Shown here piece after piece: positions 23,547-25,898 of a DNA stretch of 25,898 bases. Below the pieces are notes generated by a model. It was not told where the DNA came from. It did no database searches and saw nothing but the letters and a program-made list of their open reading frames with translations. Numbering within the stretch: the first letter of the stretch is position 1; every line of letters starts with the position of its first letter. Both the position numbers and the translations under genes were made by a program. The stretch is from a virus: positions 1 to 25,898 of the IMG/VR virus record IMGVR_UViG_3300047667_000345; one strand, given 5' to 3'.

Positions 23547-25898
23547 ATGAGTATTGAACAAAGATTAATAAAATTAGAAAATGCCATTGGCAATACGGTT
23601 GCGCCAAATGACTTGCCAGCTAGTGCTTCAGTGCCTTTAAATAAAGAATCTGTTTTTATAGACCCATCTTTAAACGAGTTTGTTAAAGTTGCATCTAGTG
23701 TTGCTCTTGCAGATAATTTTGACAGTACAACAGAGGTTTTTGCCCTTCAAGCGGGTAGTAAAGTTCTTATTAAAACAAATTCAGGACAAACCGAAAAGAT
23801 AGATTCTAGTTTATTAGGGTCTGGGGGTGTTAATAATTTGCACACAACTTTAACAGGATTAACTGAGGGCGGTTTTTTAAGCGTTAATACAGATAATACA
23901 AAGTTTGACGTAGCTTCTGGAATTGGTTACATTGTAGATGGTCACACAGACGTAGAGCTTCCAACCTCTACAAGAGTTCCTTTTGCTCAAAAAATAGCAG
24001 TAGTACCGCAATTTTTAGCAACTCACAATGCTAGTTATGTTGCAATAGATATTAATGGTGATGTTTTTCAAACTGCTATTCCTCTTACGGCAACACAAAG
24101 AAGGAATTACATAAGACTAGGTTTATTGGTTCACCCGAACAGAACTACTATATTTATTACCAACAACAAACCAACCATAAACATAGAGTTAGGTGGTCAA
24201 GTTCAAGATATTCTTGATGCTTTAGGATTTAGGTCTTTAACTGGAAATCGAGTACTTCCAGCCGCATCTACTGGAATGCAAATAAAAAAAGAGATAGGTA
24301 CTGCATTTAAACAAGGTGCGAACTTTGACACGCTTATTACTCAACCTCATTCTTTTATACTAGCAGCACAAAACCCCATAACATTTAGGTATCGTTTACA
24401 AAATGGTGATGAAGGAAGTGATAGAACTACTTTAAATCCACAAATTTACGATTTAAACGGTGTTGAAACTGCCATACCTCCAACTGCTACTCTTGCAAGT
24501 GTTCAGCAAGTTTATATCTTTCAAGAAGGAGATGTAAGAATACAACCGGGACAAAAGTATTACAACAACTTAACAGAAGCAGTAACTGGTCTTAATTCGG
24601 CAGCATTTGTAACAGAAGAAAACATATCAAACAACGGCTTATATTTAGGTTCTATTGTAATGATTTACGGTACTACTGATCTTGATAACATACTACAAGC
24701 TATCTTTGTACCATCACAAGGAACTACAACAAACGGATCAGCACCAACTCCCCCTTTAGGATATACGGCAGAAGATGAAGCAAATAAGCAAAACAGTCTT
24801 GTAGTTGATGGAACTGGTTTAAAATATCCAACTGTTGATGCTGTAAATGCTGCAAACGATATACAAAATACAGAACTAAAATTATCACAAAAGTTTACTT
24901 CTTTTGGAGAATCTTATGTAAATAATTTTAGAAGTAGCATGTTAGATTTGGGGGATGAATTTTTCACAAGTTCAGCGGGTTACCAAATAGGTAAAAACAA
25001 GCAGCTAGGATTAGAGCCTAGTTTGCAAATGTTGCCTATATCTGGTCAAGCTGGAAAGTTAAGAAGTATAGGATCAAATAGGGTAAATGATTTTACAGTC
25101 GCAAGGAACAGTACCGCAACTTATATTGATGAGGATGGACTTATTAAGACCGCTTTAGCAAACGTGCCTAGATTTGATTATTACGATAGTCTTGACCCTA
25201 GTTTATTACTAGAGCCACAGAGTACTAATTTATTTACTTATTCTGAGGATTTTACTGATGCTTATTGGAATAAAACAAATATCATAGTAGTTGAAAACGA
25301 TATTATTGCACCCGATGGAAATTTAATTACCGATAAAATTACACCTACAAATACAACATCGGTACACTCAATAAAAAGAACTTTAGGAACATTAACAGGA
25401 ACTTATACACAATCTATTTTTGCGAAAAAAGGAGAGTATAAAAATTTGCTTTTATGGGATGACGGTTTATCAACAGGAATTGGAGTTAATTTAGATGATT
25501 TATCAATTTTTAGAAATGTTGGTGGTTTAAATTATAAAATAGAAAGTGTTAATAGTTTTTATAAGATAAGCGTAACAAGAACATATTCCTCACAATCACC
25601 AAACCTTGCGTTTTATATTTATGATAATTCTAATACACCACAAATTTCTTTTGCAGGAAATGGCACAGATGGTTTGTATCTTTGGGGCGCACAAGCAGAA
25701 CAATCATCTTTTACAACCTCTTACATACCTACAAGCGGGTCAACAGTCACAAGATTAGCGGATGTAGTAGATGGAGCGGGAGACGTTAATACTTTTAATA
25801 GTGAAGAAGGCGTACTGTATGCAGAAATTGATGCTTTAGCAAATAATGGTACATTTAGACAAATTTCTATAAATAATGCTACTAATAGTAATATGATA
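23547..25898 (+). CDS. Phage fibre/spike protein (3' partial)
   Basis: The frame is open from ATG 23547 to the window end, 784 codons without a stop. It starts with a short coiled coil (MSIEQRLIKLENAIG), fit for trimerisation. Residues about 490-535 (RVNDFTVARNSTATYIDEDG), 553-575 (LLLEPQSTNLFTYSEDFTDA) and 711-741 (LWGAQAEQSSFTTSYIPTSG and TVTRLADV) match the repeat-like block of phage head-spike/fibre domains, a lectin-like beta fold found on many receptor-binding proteins. Such proteins often have a variable C-terminus that sets host range; that end lies outside the window. A weak TATATTTA element at about 23532 could be its promoter. Confidence 0.8.
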   Translation, partial: MSIEQRLIKLENAIGNTVAPNDLPASASVPLNKESVFIDPSLNEFVKVASSVALADNFDSTTEVFALQAGSKVLIKTNSGQTEKIDSSLLGSGGVNNLHTTLTGLTEGGFLSVNTDNTKFDVASGIGYIVDGHTDVELPTSTRVPFAQKIAVVPQFLATHNASYVAIDINGDVFQTAIPLTATQRRNYIRLGLLVHPNRTTIFITNNKPTINIELGGQVQDILDALGFRSLTGNRVLPAASTGMQIKKEIGTAFKQGANFDTLITQPHSFILAAQNPITFRYRLQNGDEGSDRTTLNPQIYDLNGVETAIPPTATLASVQQVYIFQEGDVRIQPGQKYYNNLTEAVTGLNSAAFVTEENISNNGLYLGSIVMIYGTTDLDNILQAIFVPSQGTTTNGSAPTPPLGYTAEDEANKQNSLVVDGTGLKYPTVDAVNAANDIQNTELKLSQKFTSFGESYVNNFRSSMLDLGDEFFTSSAGYQIGKNKQLGLEPSLQMLPISGQAGKLRSIGSNRVNDFTVARNSTATYIDEDGLIKTALANVPRFDYYDSLDPSLLLEPQSTNLFTYSEDFTDAYWNKTNIIVVENDIIAPDGNLITDKITPTNTTSVHSIKRTLGTLTGTYTQSIFAKKGEYKNLLLWDDGLSTGIGVNLDDLSIFRNVGGLNYKIESVNSFYKISVTRTYSSQSPNLAFYIYDNSNTPQISFAGNGTDGLYLWGAQAEQSSFTTSYIPTSGSTVTRLADVVDGAGDVNTFNSEEGVLYAEIDALANNGTFRQISINNATNSNMI

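Noticed and set aside
1-25898. Stop-codon recoding, tRNA genes and CRISPR arrays
   Set aside because: TAA, TGA and TAG all end well-formed genes (for example TAG at 3200, 4736 and 7772); no cloverleaf-like tRNA sequence or regularly spaced repeat was seen.

Overview
This window reads as part of a tailed-phage genome or prophage from a Bacteroidetes host, most likely a member of the class Flavobacteriia. The evidence is AT-rich DNA, A-rich leaders that mostly lack Shine-Dalgarno sequences, two promoters of the Bacteroidetes type (TTG, 19 bases, TATATTTG), a tail protein with a module resembling the flavobacterial SprB repeat, and a siphovirus gene order. All convincing genes but one possible exception lie on the + strand, and all three stop codons are used normally. 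No integrase, repressor, tRNA, CRISPR array or recognisable lysis gene was seen, so phage and prophage cannot be told apart.

Positions 1-2180 hold a replication module: the 3' part of a primosome/initiator-like protein with a phage C-terminal domain, a RecA/DnaB-type ATPase and a small unknown protein. Positions 2245-3202 hold four very small genes, one a zinc-ribbon protein and one of the DUF551 type. They are separated by repeated hairpin-prone sequences that look like gene-cassette boundaries. Next comes a Mom-like DNA modification protein (3321-4004) behind a leader with three overlapping perfect inverted repeats, then a 33-residue membrane peptide overlapping a NinG/Rap-like recombination protein. 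A promoter at 4739-4768 starts a block with a small membrane protein, a protein resembling the DNA-binding domain of DnaA, an unknown acidic protein and a Cys-rich 31-residue peptide.

Packaging follows (terminase small and large subunits, 6142-7774). A second promoter at 7837-7866 drives a group of small unknown genes that ends at a terminator (8842-8872). From 8929 the structural operon runs portal, 33-residue Lys/Glu peptide, prohead protease, HK97-fold capsid, small unknown, head-tail connector, tail completion candidate, small unknown and probable tail tube protein. A strong terminator-like hairpin at 14830-14861 sits only 5 bases before the next start codon. The operon then continues with two small tail or assembly proteins, a 1098-residue tape measure protein, two large tail-tip proteins and a fibre/spike protein that runs off the window end. 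An opposite-strand membrane ORF may lie between the last two.

The points most worth following up are the Mom-like modification gene with its switch-like leader, the cassette-like small-gene cluster beside it, the stand-alone DnaA-domain-IV-like protein, and the SprB-like module in the tail tip.
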